Source: Paroedura picta
Taxonomy: Eukaryota > Chordata > Lepidosauria > Squamata > Gekkonidae
Length of the DNA: 64,000 nucleotides
Assembly: GCF_049243985.1 (NCBI RefSeq)
Contig: NC_135384.1
Coordinates: 11,032,501-11,096,500 of the forward strand
Direction of reading: 5' to 3'
Within the stretch, counting starts at the first letter, position 1; the number at the start of each line of letters is the position of its first letter. Under the pieces are notes generated by a model. It was not told the origin of the DNA. It ran no database searches and was given only the letters and a program-made list of their open reading frames with translations. Below, one piece after another: positions 30,878 to 43,080 of this stretch. A program made the position numbers and the translations under genes.

Positions 30878-33800
30878 TCAAGCTTGCACCGGCTCCAACT
30901 GCAACTCCATAAGGCCTTGGCCTGCTTTCGATGCCTCCGGGTGGGCTGCCCCCTTTGCGCCCAGGGGGCCGGGCAATTCCTCCTCGGGAATCGGCTCCTC
31001 AGAGTCTTGAGACAGGCCATCCCAATCCCGCTTGGCTCCAGGAGAGCGACTGGGGGCCACCACTGCTCCGTCGGAGGACCGCTTCCTTCGAGGCAGCTGA
31101 GGCCTGGGGGGCTCCTCCTGCTCTTCCAAACGCCAGAGCTTCTGGAGTTTGGCCCTCTCCCCCTTTGGACTGCGGGACTTGGTTTCTTTCAGCGGGGGGC
31201 TCCGGGGCTCGGCGATCTCTTGCTCCTCCTCTTCCTCCTCCTCCTCCCGCACCACCCCGCGGGGCTTAGGGGCGGTGTGAGAACAGCGGCGGGTTCGGGC
31301 TTTTCGGCTGTGGTGCACCTGAAGGTGTAACTCCATGAGCTCCGGAGCCGAGGTGGCGAAGGGGCAGAACTGGCAGCGGTGGAGGGCCCCTCCGGCCAGG
31401 GCTGGGCGCAGCGACAGGTCCAAGGGCTGGAAGTCGGCCTTCCCGTTGAGAAGGGGTTTGCGACGGGACTGGCGAGACCGAGTGGCCCCCAAGCCCCCCA
31501 GGGGCAGGAAGGGCCCGTGGCTCTTGGCGAGCTGTGTCGGCGGGAAGGGGGCAACTGCAGTAGGGGCGAGGGGGATGTGGCACCGTTCCAGTGTTCCCGT
31601 GGCGGCGGCCGCGGCGGCGGCGGCCGCGGCAGCACTCTTTTGCTCCCTGTGATGGCGCTGCAGGTGATATTTGAGAGAGCCGGACTGGGTGCCGGCATAG
31701 TCACAGTGAGGGCATTTGTACGGGCGCTCGCCTGCATGGAGAAATCGGAGAAATGGATTAGCAAGGCAGCCATCTTTCTCGGGAGCGCATCGAAGCCCCT
31801 CAGCCACAGGTGCAGATTGCATCTATGCCACACACAGTGGCCTCAGGTGATTCACTCTCACTCAGCCTCCCCCCAATTTATTTATTTATTTATTTTAGAT
31901 TTTTATACCGCCCTCCCGTACAAATTGGTGGATTATTGGTTCATATACTTGCACCCGCCTTTTCTCCCTGATGACTAAAAGGAGCTTAGGACATCCTTCT
32001 ATTTGGTCTTCCCAACGATAATCCCCACATGCTCATTGTCCAGGTTCCTAAATCACATGTTCTCCTCCCCGAATTTTATTTATTTTAGATTTATATACCG
32101 CCCGCCCTCTTCATATTTGCTAATCTTACCAGGCAGCTTTAGTATTTTGAGAAATGGCAGTGAACCCGACTACAAAATGGCTGCTGGGTGAGATAGGCCC
32201 AGTTGTAAAATGGCTGCCATCAGTCAAGAAATGACAAGTTGGGAGAATCCAAGCCTAGAATCTGCCTACAATAGAGACATCTCTTTCCCAAATAATTACA
32301 CAATGTAATACTCTTCTGAAGCTCCTCCGGCTCCAGTTAAGTGGGGAAAAACCAAATGGGGGAAAAAGCAAGTTGGCTCCCAGACAGGTACTACGTTCCC
32401 AATAGTTACCAAATTGGGGATCACTACCTTAGAGGGTTAGATTAAGAGCTGGGGCGCCTAGGCTGAAATATTCCCTTCTGCTGTGAAAGGTTACTGAGTG
32501 ACCTGGGGCCAGCTGCTGTCTCTCGATGTAACCGGCCTCACAGGGTTGTTGTGAACATAAAACGTAGTAAAGTAGAACAAAGTACGTCAAGCTGAACTCT
32601 CCGGACGAAGGATGGGATCAAAGCTTACTAAGTAAATAGTATTTGTGAAATCTTTTGTACGTTGGAACACTATATAAATATTTATTCATATGCGACCTTT
32701 CACCCCAATCGGGAGCCAAAGTCGCTGGCAACATTATCCTCTCTTCTATTTTTCCCTTGCGACAAGCCTGTGAGGTAGGTTCAGTGGACAGCGGGTGATT
32801 GGCTCAAAGCCTCCCAGCGAGCTTGTAGTGGTAATTTTTGGATTTTCATTTCAAAGCCTGGAATGATACAGGTGAGTCCTGGATGGACCCCGCTGAGGTT
32901 TCATTGATTTCAGCACCACTGACTGCAAGTAGGGGCTGAACATGTGGTAACTACTAACCAGTTTGGTGTAGTGATTAGGAGTGCGGACTTCTAATCTGGC
33001 GAGCAGGGTTTGATTCTGCACTCCCCCACATGCAGCCAGCTGGGTGACCTTGGGCTCGCCAGGGCGCTGATAACGCTGTTCTGACTGAGCAGTGATATCA
33101 GGGCTCTCTCAGCCTCACCCACCCCACAGGGTGTCTGTGGTGAGGAGAGGAAAGGGAAGGAGACTGTAAGCCACTTTGAGCCTTCTTCGGGTAGAGAAAA
33201 GTGGCATATAAGAACCAACTCTTCTTCTTCAGTAATATCAGGGCTCTTACAGCCTCACCTACCTCGCAGGGTGTCTGTTGTGGGAAGAGGAAAGGGAAGG
33301 CGAATGTAAGCCGCTTTGAGACTCCTTCGGGTAGAGGAAAGGGGCATATAAGAACCAACTCTTCTTCTTCAGTAATATAGTATGCTCAGAAAAAACTCTT
33401 GTTGAGTTTCATCTGTCCTTACTTCCTGTTTATGGAAGTCCTTGACCTGAATCTGCTGCTCACAGCTCTTACCTGTGTGAACACGGAGGTGCACCTTGAG
33501 ATGATGGGATGATCGGAAGGACTTCCCGCAGAAGGGACAGTCTTTCCCAGAGCCCCGGCGGGATCCATCGAGGCGTGGCTGCCCCTGCACATCTGAGAAA
33601 CAGACACAGGAAAGGGAAATTTTAGGAAGAGGGGATTCTAAGATTTCTTAGACAAAAGGAGGAGAAACAAAACTGCCTGTGCCACTGATACAGTGACTGT
33701 GTCGCTCCTTGTTTTTGTAAACTACAACTGAATTCCAGGGGATTGCTTGGCTGTTTTGACAAAGAATTATCATTGGCTGTATTTGGTTGTGTGACACAGT

Positions 33801-36404
33801 CTACCAATGTAACAGAATTAATCTTAGCTATATATTCCTTGTCATGTAAGGAGTTCATAGACTGACAAAGAGTGCTTGCACTCGAAAGTTCACGCCCTGA
33901 ATAAATCTTTGTTGGTCTTAAAGGTGCTACTGGACTCTGAATTTACCCAAGAGTAAACAACACACCAACCAAAACTGACCCAGGATAAAACTGCCTGGTG
34001 GAATTTTCAATGTCATAATAATTTTTGTGGGGTCTTTTAGGTGCTATTGGAACTTTGTTCTGGCAAATACAAAATTTGTTTACATTAACAGCTCTATTCT
34101 TGTATTCCTTCCGCCTATCAGTTATTCCTTCCTATCAGTTCAGCTAAGCAGGCTTTTTTTAAGAGTATGCAAAGATCCTTCAATCTGATTTTCAGGAGCT
34201 GGAATAACTCTGCATAGGGAGTCCCGAGATTCAGCTCCATACTAGATATACCTTTAAGAAGACTTGTTTTTCTTCTCGAAGGTGGAGAAAGTAAGGACTG
34301 ACGGTCGCATTCAGAACTGCTGGCCTAAAACAACATTTTCTTGGAAGTCCCATTGAATAAAATGACTTATTTCTGAGCAGACTGGCTTAGGAGAATTCCT
34401 GATGTTTCCTTTCTCGTGGTGCTCTCTTAGTACTGAGCCACAGTATGGGGAAACAACCCTTGTCGGGAAAGAAGCATAACTGTCACAAATATAAATTTTG
34501 GCCACCTTGTTAGTGGCGATGCCTCGGACAACCGCTTTAGACTTGCTGGAGGGGGGGGGGGGTAGGGGGATGCATTCCAGACCCAGATCCCCATGAGGGC
34601 CATGCATTTCTGCGTGAGAAACGGATATCCTGAGCTGCACCTTTTGGCAGACGCAGCGGGCAAAGAAAGAGCGGGGCTTTTAAGGATTCTGCCCATCCTG
34701 GCAAACCCCAGCTCTTGCCACCCAAGGGTATATTTAAACAACACACTTGCTGAGCCAAACTGACCCTGGTGGAATTTTCAGTATGTCATAATGTCTCCTG
34801 TGTTCTCAGCCTTAGGGGTGTTTATTTTTTTTAAGGTAAATATTCTGTCATATACAGAAGGGGTAGTCAACCTGTGGTCCTCCAGATGTTCATGGACTAC
34901 AATTCCCATGAGCCCCTGCCAGCGTTTGCTGGCAGGGGCTCATGGGAATTGTAGTCCATGAACATCTGGAGGACCACAGGTTGACTACCAGTCCGTAATG
35001 CAGGCTTAAACCAGCTTTGTAGTTATTCTCTCTGGGAACTGTAGTTTGTTTGTTTGTTTTTAAATGGGGACGACGACAAGGAGGCTTGCTGCTCTCACTA
35101 AACTACGATGCCTCAGATTTGGTGGGGGAAGCCAGGACGCTAAACAAAACGTACTTGCAGCGCAAACATGCTCTTTAAAAACAATTAAAACCCTGCATAA
35201 TTTTGCGTTCATTTCCATCATATCACTGCTTTTGTTACGCTGAATTTCTTCTCGCTGAATTTGGGATGAATATGCCTGCTTGCATGCAGTTTTGTCTACT
35301 CTTATGGCACGAGCAGTTTGGCTATCCTCAGACTTCTCGATTTCTCGATCTGTTCCTCCTTATATAGGCCCTGTGGAGGCACTGCCTTTGATATCCGGGC
35401 ATAGTTTCTCTCCGGAGGATGCTGGTGGCTATTGGTGATTGATCAGGGGAGGGGGTGGGTTCTTAGACTGTTTTCCTGCCATTGTGGCTTATTGACATTT
35501 TGTCTAGGGATTATATTGTATTTTTATCATATTCTATTGTATTTTTATTCTTTTACTACAAACTGCCATGAGCCGGAATAGCGGGGATAAATCCAAATAC
35601 ATAAATTTAAAAAATATAAAAATAAAATAAAAAGAACTGTTCAGGTCAGGTGTGACACAAAAAGCTGGCTTCCAAGTGTTTAAGACCCTAGATCTCCCGG
35701 TAGGTACTGTCTCCCTTGTTCTGTGATGAAAAACAAAAAACCCAACCTGGGGAAACAAATCAGGAACTCGAAGGTTGAGCGATAAATACATATTAGGATT
35801 AGAATACAAATATTTATTAAGTGCCTCAGTGGCCAAATAAACGGTATGCACACATGTAATAATACAGTATGGTTGGTGGCGTCAGAATCATAAAATGTGA
35901 AGCTGCCAGCAATATGTAATAATAATTTCAGACTGGAGCTCACGGTCAAAAATCAAAGTAGCCACGATCAACCATTCTGTTCAGGGCCAAGGTAAAATCC
36001 TGAGTGTACATCCTCCAGTGTGAACCAAAAGAAAGACTCCTTTTGAGTTGACCACTAATGAAGACCTGGTGGGCTGAAATGCATTTGGTCAAAGGCCATA
36101 CCATGTGCAACCACTGAGCCCATGCATTGAATAGGGAATAGACTGTGATTTGCATGTTTTAATGTCTTTAATCTGCTTTATGCACACTTAATAATAAATA
36201 TTTGCATTTTAATCTTAACATATATTTGTTGCTCAGCCCTTGAGTTCCTCCCTTGTTCTGTGAGACAACTGCCTGTACACATGCACCCTTGGGATGTGGC
36301 CCCTGACAGCTGTTCAGGTCATTTTTAATAAAGATATTATGGTAAGAGAAGGATTCACGAAGGCACTTCAGAAGGGGAAATGGGCTGCATTATTGTAGAT
36401 TACA

Positions 36405-36457
<53 letters not shown>

Positions 36458-39400
36458 TTATATCCCGCCTCCCCCCGAAGGCTCAAGGCGTCTTACATAA
36501 TCCCATCCCCTAAAAACCATATGATAACAATAAAATTATCTGTTTGCTCTACTGTGATCCTGCTCTCAGGATACTTACAATACCGTTGTTTGATAAATAT
36601 CTCTCGATTTTTGCTTTTGTTCTAAAATTTTGTCATCTCTGGTTATTAGACATCTGATACTGTCCCATGCACTGACTGACACCAAAATTTTCCCATTACT
36701 GAATGCAGGAAATTCACAACTAGTATTTGTATAGGCTCTATTTACAACACCCTGAGATGTCATAGTGAGGGCCAGTATATACACTGACTAAATAATAATA
36801 AAGAAACTGGATGTTTTGGCGTTGACCCTATTTCAAGTAAAGAGATACAGGGATGGGGGTTTCGTACAGTGAATTTCCTTCTGTTTTTGATTCATTTCTG
36901 TAGTGCTGCTTCACCGTCCCCTGCCCTCTCTCGTAACATTATCTTCCCCTGAGGTTTTTTTTTAATGTTCTAAGTTTGGTGCTATAACGCTAAGCCAACA
37001 CGGCACTCCAGTGCTATAGCAGCACTACTAAAACACCTTGATTCAATGGAATTCACAGAAGATCACATGGTGAAAAAGGGCAGAGGGGAAACGGCATTGT
37101 AGGACCTTTTAAACAATGCCACAGCGATTCAGAAGCACAACAAGGGGTCAGAAATGGAAAAGCAGCTTTCCAAAGAAGCGAATTGACCACACTTTGTAAG
37201 AACAGGTAAGTAAATTCCGCGACCAACCAGTTACAAAAACAGGTCTGTCTGAAATGGCAAAAAACATCCACAAGCAATCAGTTGCAAAAATGGAACACAA
37301 AGGCAGTTTGAAAATGATCACCTGTATCATCTGCCTTGCATCTCGGTGAGAAAAACAGATGATAAATGAAATGAATAATAATAATAATAATAATAATAAT
37401 ACATAGCGATGCAGATACACACACACCCCAATGCACATTCACAAAGCAGAAGTCCCAGCTATGAGTTACGCTCATACTCACCCTTTTCCCCTTGGGTCAG
37501 CAGGGTGGGGCTGGTGTTGCTCGTACCGGAGGCCCTGACATTGGTGGGCAGCCAGTGTCCAGTGAGAAGGTGGGAACCCAGAGACTGTCCCTTGCTCCAC
37601 TCCCGGTCTCGGGACAGGTGGCTTTGGCGGTGCAGCGCCATCTGCTGGAATGTGTTGAAGCTCCGCGTGCAGTCTGGACAGCGATGGGGGCCTCCGGAGC
37701 TCTCTCTCGCGAGCTTGGGCTCCCCCGCGTAAGAGCGCTCCCTCCACTGCTGGCCGCTCTCCACTGCCCGGGCTGTGGCCTGCAGTCTCTCCGCACAGCT
37801 GGCGTCCCCGTAGCCGAGGAAATTACCCGTGCTGCCCTTGTCTGTGGGCCGAGGGGACAGGAGCGAAGGGTAGAGGGCCTCGCACCCCACAAGTAAGCTC
37901 TGCGGGGACCGTCCCGTCCCATGCCCCCTTTGCTGACCCTGAAGGCCCAGCTTGCTGAGATGAACCTTCATGTGGTTCTTGAGGAACCAGGGCTCCTTGA
38001 AACCACGCCCGCACACCTGGCACTTATGGTCGAAGGAGTCTTTGTGCTTGCGCATGTGGCCCTTGAGGAACCAGGACTGAGTGAAGGCCTGGCCACATAC
38101 CTGGCAGCGGAACTCGGTCGGGGTGGAGGCTGCGGGGGCAGAAGGGGCAGAGGCAGGAGGGGTGGGCGGGACAACCGGGGCAGGGGTCGGGGCAGGGGGA
38201 GTCGGGGGCCTGGTGGCGGGGATGCTGTGAACCTGCTGATTGTGCCACTGAAGATCGGCCTCCTGGGTGGCAGCAAAGGGGCACTGGCCACACTTGTACG
38301 GCTGGTGAAGGATGCGCAGGTGGCGCTCCCGTTCGCCGGCTGTGCGGAACTTGCCTTTGCAGAAAGGGCAGCGGAAGGTGGGCGGGGCGGGGGGCGGGGC
38401 AGGGGCGGCGGCCCGTCTCTCCTCCTTCGCCTCCTCTTCTTGGCCCCGCAGAAGCGCCCGCTCTTCCAGCTCGAGCAGCAGGCGGCTCTGGTGGCCCAGG
38501 CGGGCACGGGCCTCGGGGCAGTGGGAGCGCAGGTGGAGGCGCAGGCTGGCCCGCTGCCCTGCCCGATGGCCGCAGTAAGGACAGGTGAGGGGGTAGGACC
38601 CCGTGTGGATGCGCGTGTGCAGGGCCAGAATGCTGTTGAAGCGGAAACGCTTGCCACAGATGGGGCACGGGTAAGGGCGGGCCTCGCCGCCTGACCCCCC
38701 CGGCCCGTTGGAATAGCGCTGCAGGTCCAGCTCCCCGTTGAAGGCCAGGGCGTCAGCTCCGTCGCAGGACGATGAGGAGGAGGGGGAAGGAAGGGCCACG
38801 CTACCTGGATTGGCGGAAGGCAACTGGTAATCTGCCCCCTGGAGGAACAAGGAGAGAGAGAGAGAGAGCATGGAAGCTTGTTGAGAAAGGGCAGGTGGGC
38901 ACAGACTTATTTTCCAGAAATTCTCTACTGCGGTGGCAGCTTGCTTCCGAAGGAGAAATAAGTTTCTCCTTCCAGCAGCAGGAAGCCAGGCCCTGCGTTT
39001 CTCCACAGAGCCGTTGACAAACCAGTGGCCGAATTGCAGCCTGCAGAGGAAAGGAAAGGGAGAAGAGAGCTTCCTTTCCCTCTATCGAAGCGGCGATCTG
39101 ATGCCTTGCCCCAGATCAAACTACAAGCTAGCCACAGATAACAAGCCAAATAACATTCCTCCGTCTAGGAAGAGGAACAGCTCTGCTTGCGATCTGGGGG
39201 AGGTGTGAACAATCTTCCTTCTAAAACTAGGTGATCAAACCTAGGAGAGGGGAGAATTTGAAGGATGCATGAAGAGGAAGGCAAGGTTAGCTGCAGTCCC
39301 ACACACCCATTGTGGTGTTTTAGTTGCCACTTCCTAGATGTTCCCTTGCTTAAGGTGGCCCATTTGGCATCTCAGAAAGCCCCTTCCCTCTTTAGAGTGG

Positions 39401-39771
39401 CACCGTCTTTAGAGGTGTTTAACAGGCCCTGTAAAACCGCTTTACTGGCAAAGGCATTTAAGCAGCAGGCCTTTTCTGAGCAGCAGGGGAGTTAGTGGAG
39501 ACTTATCGTGGTTTATATGTGTTGGATCTTGCAATCGTAAGTCACAAGGGACGGAAGAGTATAAATATTTTAATACAGAAATAGACTTGGCTGGGAGCCG
39601 GAGAGAGGGAAGGGCTCCCAGACCCGAGGAAAGGGGGAGAAAACCCTTTCCTGATGTGGCAGGGCCGCCATACGGGTAAGGCTTGGGTCTTAGCAGGAGG
39701 AGAGCCGTGGAGCACTCCTCCCTGGCCGTGCGCAACCCTGTTTCCGGGGCTTGAGCCACTCACCTCCATGG
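30878..39771 (-). CDS. ZNF219: ZNF219, zinc finger protein 219
   Basis: Four coding exons join in phase: 39766-39771 (ATG GAG only), 37482-38838 (1357 nt), 33473-33592 (120 nt) and 30878-31731 (854 nt, TGA), giving 778 residues; human ZNF219 is 722. Family landmarks include [70 protein letters not shown] split from [18 protein letters not shown] by an intron, and HHSRKAR after the last finger. Ten C2H2 fingers start at about residues 60, 88, 159, 185, 247, 275, 389, 473, 501 and 614. An 11-alanine run (528-538), a CtBP-type PLDLS motif at about 597 and a glutamate run lie in the C-terminal half. ZNF219 is a nuclear Krueppel-like DNA-binding regulator, a repressor and a SOX9 partner in mammals. 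Splice sites are canonical: GTGAGT, GTGAGT and GTAAGA donors; CTCCAG, TCTCAG and ATGCAG acceptors. The start was chosen because human ZNF219 also begins with ME. Confidence 0.95.
31870..32125 (-). repeat. Two L2-type tails in ZNF219 intron 4
   Basis: ATTTATTTATTTTAGATTTT then TATACCGCCC at 31877-31915, and a second TTTATTTTAGATTTATATACC at 32085-32103. Both are in reverse orientation. Confidence 0.6.
32951..33372 (+). repeat. tRNA-derived SINE with duplicated 3' half
   Basis: Head CCAGTTTGGTGTAGTGATTA, body and (CTTCTT) tail end near 33228. The 3' half then repeats at 33229-33372 (AGTAATATCAGGGCTCT to a second ACTCTTCTTCTTC). It ends about 100 bases from ZNF219 exon 4. Confidence 0.8.
33868..33945 (+). 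repeat. Single-arm relative of the 4359 snapback
   Basis: GTGCTTGCACTCGAAAG and TTGAATAAA-type sequence followed by TCTTTGTTGGTCTTAAAGG, without the opposing arm. Confidence 0.65.
34859..34989. mobile_element. Palindromic hAT MITE, copy 5 (ends worn)
   Basis: GGGGTAGTCAACCTGTGGTC to GACCACAGGTTGACTACC. Arms are near-perfect but the last bases of the right end are missing. Confidence 0.8.
35530..35640 (+). repeat. L2-type SINE/LINE tail
   Basis: GCCATGAGCCGGAATAGCGG and GGATAAATCCAAATAC with an A-rich end, in ZNF219 intron 3. Confidence 0.45.
35860..36240. repeat. Unclassified interspersed-repeat-like block
   Basis: GACCTGGTGGGCTGAAATGC and the AT-rich AATAATAAATATTTGC segment look repetitive, but I could not name the family or find its ends. 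Confidence 0.25.
36405..36520 (-). repeat. (TTA)n array with L2-type tail
   Basis: About 17 TTA units to 36455, then TATTTATATCCCGCC and CTCAAGGCGTCTTACATAA. Confidence 0.75.
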
Positions 39772-39872
39772 TGCTCCTGCTCACATGCTTCAGTCCCTGA
39801 TTGCAGAAGGAGCAGCCACCAAGATGGCGCCAGGCATCTCACAGCTGATAGGGAAGTCCGTGGGCGCATGAG
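39766..39872 (-). promoter_or_regulatory. ZNF219: ZNF219 exon 2: 5' leader with three upstream ATGs and the start codon
   Basis: This 107-nt exon (acceptor TTTTGCAG, donor GAG|GTGAGT) ends in ACCATGGAG, the ZNF219 start. Upstream in the same exon are three other ATGs. The first opens a frame that overlaps the true start out of frame. The second encodes a 15-codon uORF ending TGA before the start. The third is ATG followed directly by TGA, about 10 bases before ACCATGG. Such leaders usually reduce translation of the main frame; the effect here is inference. Confidence 0.7.
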
Positions 39873-40714
39873 CTGCAAAAGGGGGGAGAGAGAGGGTTCA
39901 ATAATCAGGGTGACAAAACAGGCTGGTCTCATCCCCAAAGGCCTCCAGGGGCTTAATGTGCACCCTTGTGGAACATGTCGAGTAAGAAAGGGCAGAAGTT
40001 GCCTCTGAACATGCGCAGAGTGCATTTCCCCTTACTGCTAAAAGCAGAGAGGGAGCCCCCACATTTCAGAGGGAAGAACTTCCAGCCGAGGCTCCTGTTT
40101 CTACGGCATCTCCTCCTGGAAGCAGAACCCCCAAAGCGGACAAAGTGGAAGCCGAAGAAAACTGATGTTCAACTTTGGCTGGATATGGTTAGCATTAGGG
40201 CCCTTCCTAAAGCACGGTTGAATCAGAACGGCATGGAACCTAGAAGGCAAGAATCTTTCCCATCATGAGTCTCAGACCTGGATCTCTGAGGCTGCTCAGG
40301 AGAACTATGTCACAGAAGGAGTTTTGCTAGGAGGCCACCTGGAGATTGTTGTCCGTCTCTCTGCCTCTGGAGCAGACTGGGGTGTGCAGGAGTTTCTCCC
40401 ACCCTGTCTGCTCTTCCCCTGACCCCCTCCTTTCCTAGAGCCATCAAGACTCTCTACGCTGCACCCAGCTTCAGGATCGGAAGGGTGGCAGGAAAAGCAC
40501 GGGCAAAGCCTTCAGTGACTTGCACATTCGGGGCTATCGAGGCAGGCAGGCATGCCTGCTTGTGGTGACCCGGCAACCAAGCCACAAACGGCAGGGAAAG
40601 GCAAACAAACCCTCATAGGACCCAGGGGATGTGTCCTTTCTGATCTCACCTATGGTTATCAACTGGGTGGCCAATGTGAGAGAAATTCACCCCGCAGAGG
40701 CTTCAGAGGGGCAA

Positions 40715-40860
40715 GATGCAAAGCGTGGACTCTCGGTGCGGAACAGCCGGAAACCCGGATTCAAATCCCAGTTCGGCTAGGTTCTCTAGGTGACCTGGAG
40801 GGAGGCGTCGTCAGCCCAACCTACCTCGTAGGGTTGCTGTGAAATGGTGCGGAGAGATCA
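40715..40860 (+). repeat. Old tRNA-like SINE
   Basis: CCCGGATTCAAATCCCAG resembles a B box, and CCAACCTACCTCGTAGGG plus GTTGCTGTGAAATGG is the usual following phrase. Related pieces occur at 45290, 60340 and 60730. Confidence 0.5.
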
Positions 40861-41524
40861 CGGGAAAGAAGGGCGGGGCATACTTGCAAGTCACCCAGCG
40901 TTTTGCAGAGCGGCGAAGAATCTCCCCGAAACAAGTGCTTGCACGCAAAACATCTCATTACTTCGCAGGGCTTAGCAGAACGCACACCCACGGCGCTGAA
41001 TAACAGAAAACCTACACTTCCGCAGAAGCCAATAAAAACACAAATCGCTGCGCTCTGGAACTCCTGAAATGTGATATGAATGCATTACATTGGTGTCACG
41101 TGCTGGGGAAAGGGCGTTCTTCCAGCCTCTCTGCCAGCACCCTTTCCAAATAGTGCTCATTCCTGTTTGACAGGGAGAAGCCAGAATCTTGTCTGTCTTT
41201 AAAAGAAGAGTGAAGGGGTGCCGGCAACACCTTGCTCCTCATACAGACAGGCACTTATTGAGGAGGCCACGGAATGCTCACCAACATTCTCACTCTTGAG
41301 GGTCTCAGCACCAGAATGCCGCTTCTGCGTGAGAGAGAAGGCCCCAAGGACGTTGGCAGCATGTGGTGGTCAGGAGGGGCTGCAGATTTTGGGCAGGCGG
41401 GAGGCAGAAGTGGCGGCACAGGGTGGCATAGGGAAGAGGTCAAGAGAGCGGACAAGAATGCACAATTCTCAGGAAGAGACAAGAAGCCAAGCCATGGGTT
41501 CATCTCGTGCAGACCACGCCAAAC

Positions 41525-41670
41525 AAGGCCAATCTTGTCATTTGGGAAGCTAAGGATGGTCGACCCTGGCTGTTATTTGGATGGGAGACCTCCAAGGAAC
41601 ACGAGGGTCATGACACAGAGGCAGGCAATGGCAAACCACATCTGAACGTTTCTTGCCTGACAGCCAGACA
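41525..41670 (+). repeat. 5S-rRNA-derived SINE
   Basis: GGGAAGCTAAGG, CCCTGGCTGTTATTTGGATG and GGGAGACC follow the 5S rRNA order (GGAAGCTAAGCAGGG, TTGGATGGGAGACC). The end GGCAATGGCAAACCACATCT is the SINE body. Confidence 0.75.
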
Positions 41671-42574
41671 ACTCTAGGATCTCCTGTCCATGCTACACAC
41701 GTGCCACAGGATAAAAATAATAAATTGCCCACACCGAAATAATTCTCACGACACCCCTGCTCAGGTAGGGGGCAAGAAGCTTCCCTTTCTCTCTGGGTGG
41801 GGGTCCGAACGCCCCCTCTCACCCCCGGGAACCCCTGAATGTCAGAAGTCTGCTGGCCATGATGGACTCAAGTGGTACTACTAGGCAAAGGCAGGGAATG
41901 TCAAAAAGGTGGCCCAGCCAGGATCCACAATGACCCCCATAACTGTTCTGAGTTGTAGATGTCTGAACTGAAGGAACGATGAAAGGAAGCAGGGGGAATG
42001 AGGGGGGAAAACCCCCAAAACAGGACTAGGATCTCCACCTTGTCCACAGGCTTAGTACCTCTCCTTGGGCCTATTTTTAGGAAGACATGAAAAATGGCAT
42101 TATTAAGGCCTCCTGCTAGGAATCCCGCACCCCTCCACCCTGGATGTGAAACACGGACGGAGCAGAAGGCAGATGCCGGCGTATTCTACGTGGAAAGGTG
42201 ACTGTCGTGGGACACACGCCACGGGGTGGCATTTCCCAACACTAGGCAGGCGTGCCCCAGCCAACGTGTTCACCCACACCTTCTCCCCATCCCTACCCCC
42301 CAGGCAAGTATGTCACCGCCGAAAGTTCCATTCAAGCGCTATGATTGTTGGCAGAAAAATCTGGATTCCTTCAGAACTTCCTGCTCTGACTCAAGCAAAC
42401 TAGAGTACAAACAAAACAGCATGGCCCTCCTTTCTCATCTGTCTCCCCTCTGTAGGGAATGGGGGGGGGGAGAGAGGGAGAAGCAGACATACTCTTTTGG
42501 AGATATTTGGATGAGGCAGAGATGTGGAAACTCAGCCTCCCTTCCCTCTTCCATTTGCTTATATCTACAGCCTA

Positions 42575-42658
42575 TAATGCCCTGACCTGGATCACCCGGG
42601 TGAGCCAGACCTCATCAGATCTTGGGAAGTAAGCAGGGTCAGCCCGGGCCTGCATTTA
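42575..42658 (+). repeat. 5S-rRNA-derived SINE, cut by a MITE
   Basis: CCAGACCTCATCAGATCTTG and GGAAGTAAGCAGGGTCAGCC match internal 5S rRNA. The TA-flanked MITE begins at 42659. Confidence 0.7.
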
Positions 42659-42858
42659 GGGATGCCAGTCCCAAGTTTTGCAGCTCACCTCCAGGTAACA
42701 GAGATCGGTTCCTCTGGAGAAAATGGCTGCGTTGGGGGATGGACCCCCTGGCATTATATTCCACTGAGGCCCCTCCCTGCTGCAAATCCCGCCCACTCCC
42801 AACTCCACCCCCCCCCCCCAAAGTCTCCAGGAATTTCCCACCCCAGAGCTGGCAACCC
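42659..42858 (-). mobile_element. TA-flanked MITE family copy
   Basis: GGGATGCCAGTCCC to GAGCTGGCAACCC, with TA at 42657-42658 and 42859-42860. One of the clearest bounded copies. Confidence 0.82.
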
Positions 42859-43080
42859 TACGAGTCAGGCCAAGTCAGATTTTATGGCAGGTAGCCCATA
42901 GGCCGTCACTGTGTAAAAAGATTTTTTTTAAGGTTTAAAACATCTCAAAACAGTAATAAAATAGTAGATAAGAGAATGAGCAATCACAGATAACAATTAC
43001 TAATCGCTGTAAGAACTGTAAGAACCTTTCTTGATTACATTTATCCACCTAGGCTACAATTGTTCTAGGTATCTAATTAC

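Noticed and set aside
31600-31640. GC-rich trinucleotide array as a regulatory repeat
   Set aside because: It is the codon run for 11 alanines in ZNF219, followed by normal coding sequence.
37921-38694. 257-codon plus-strand frame opposite ZNF219
   Set aside because: It is the antisense of the GC-rich coding exon and has low-complexity Gly/Arg/Ala composition.
42575-42658. Functional 5S rRNA gene
   Set aside because: Only part of the 5S order is present, with many changes and no intact ends.
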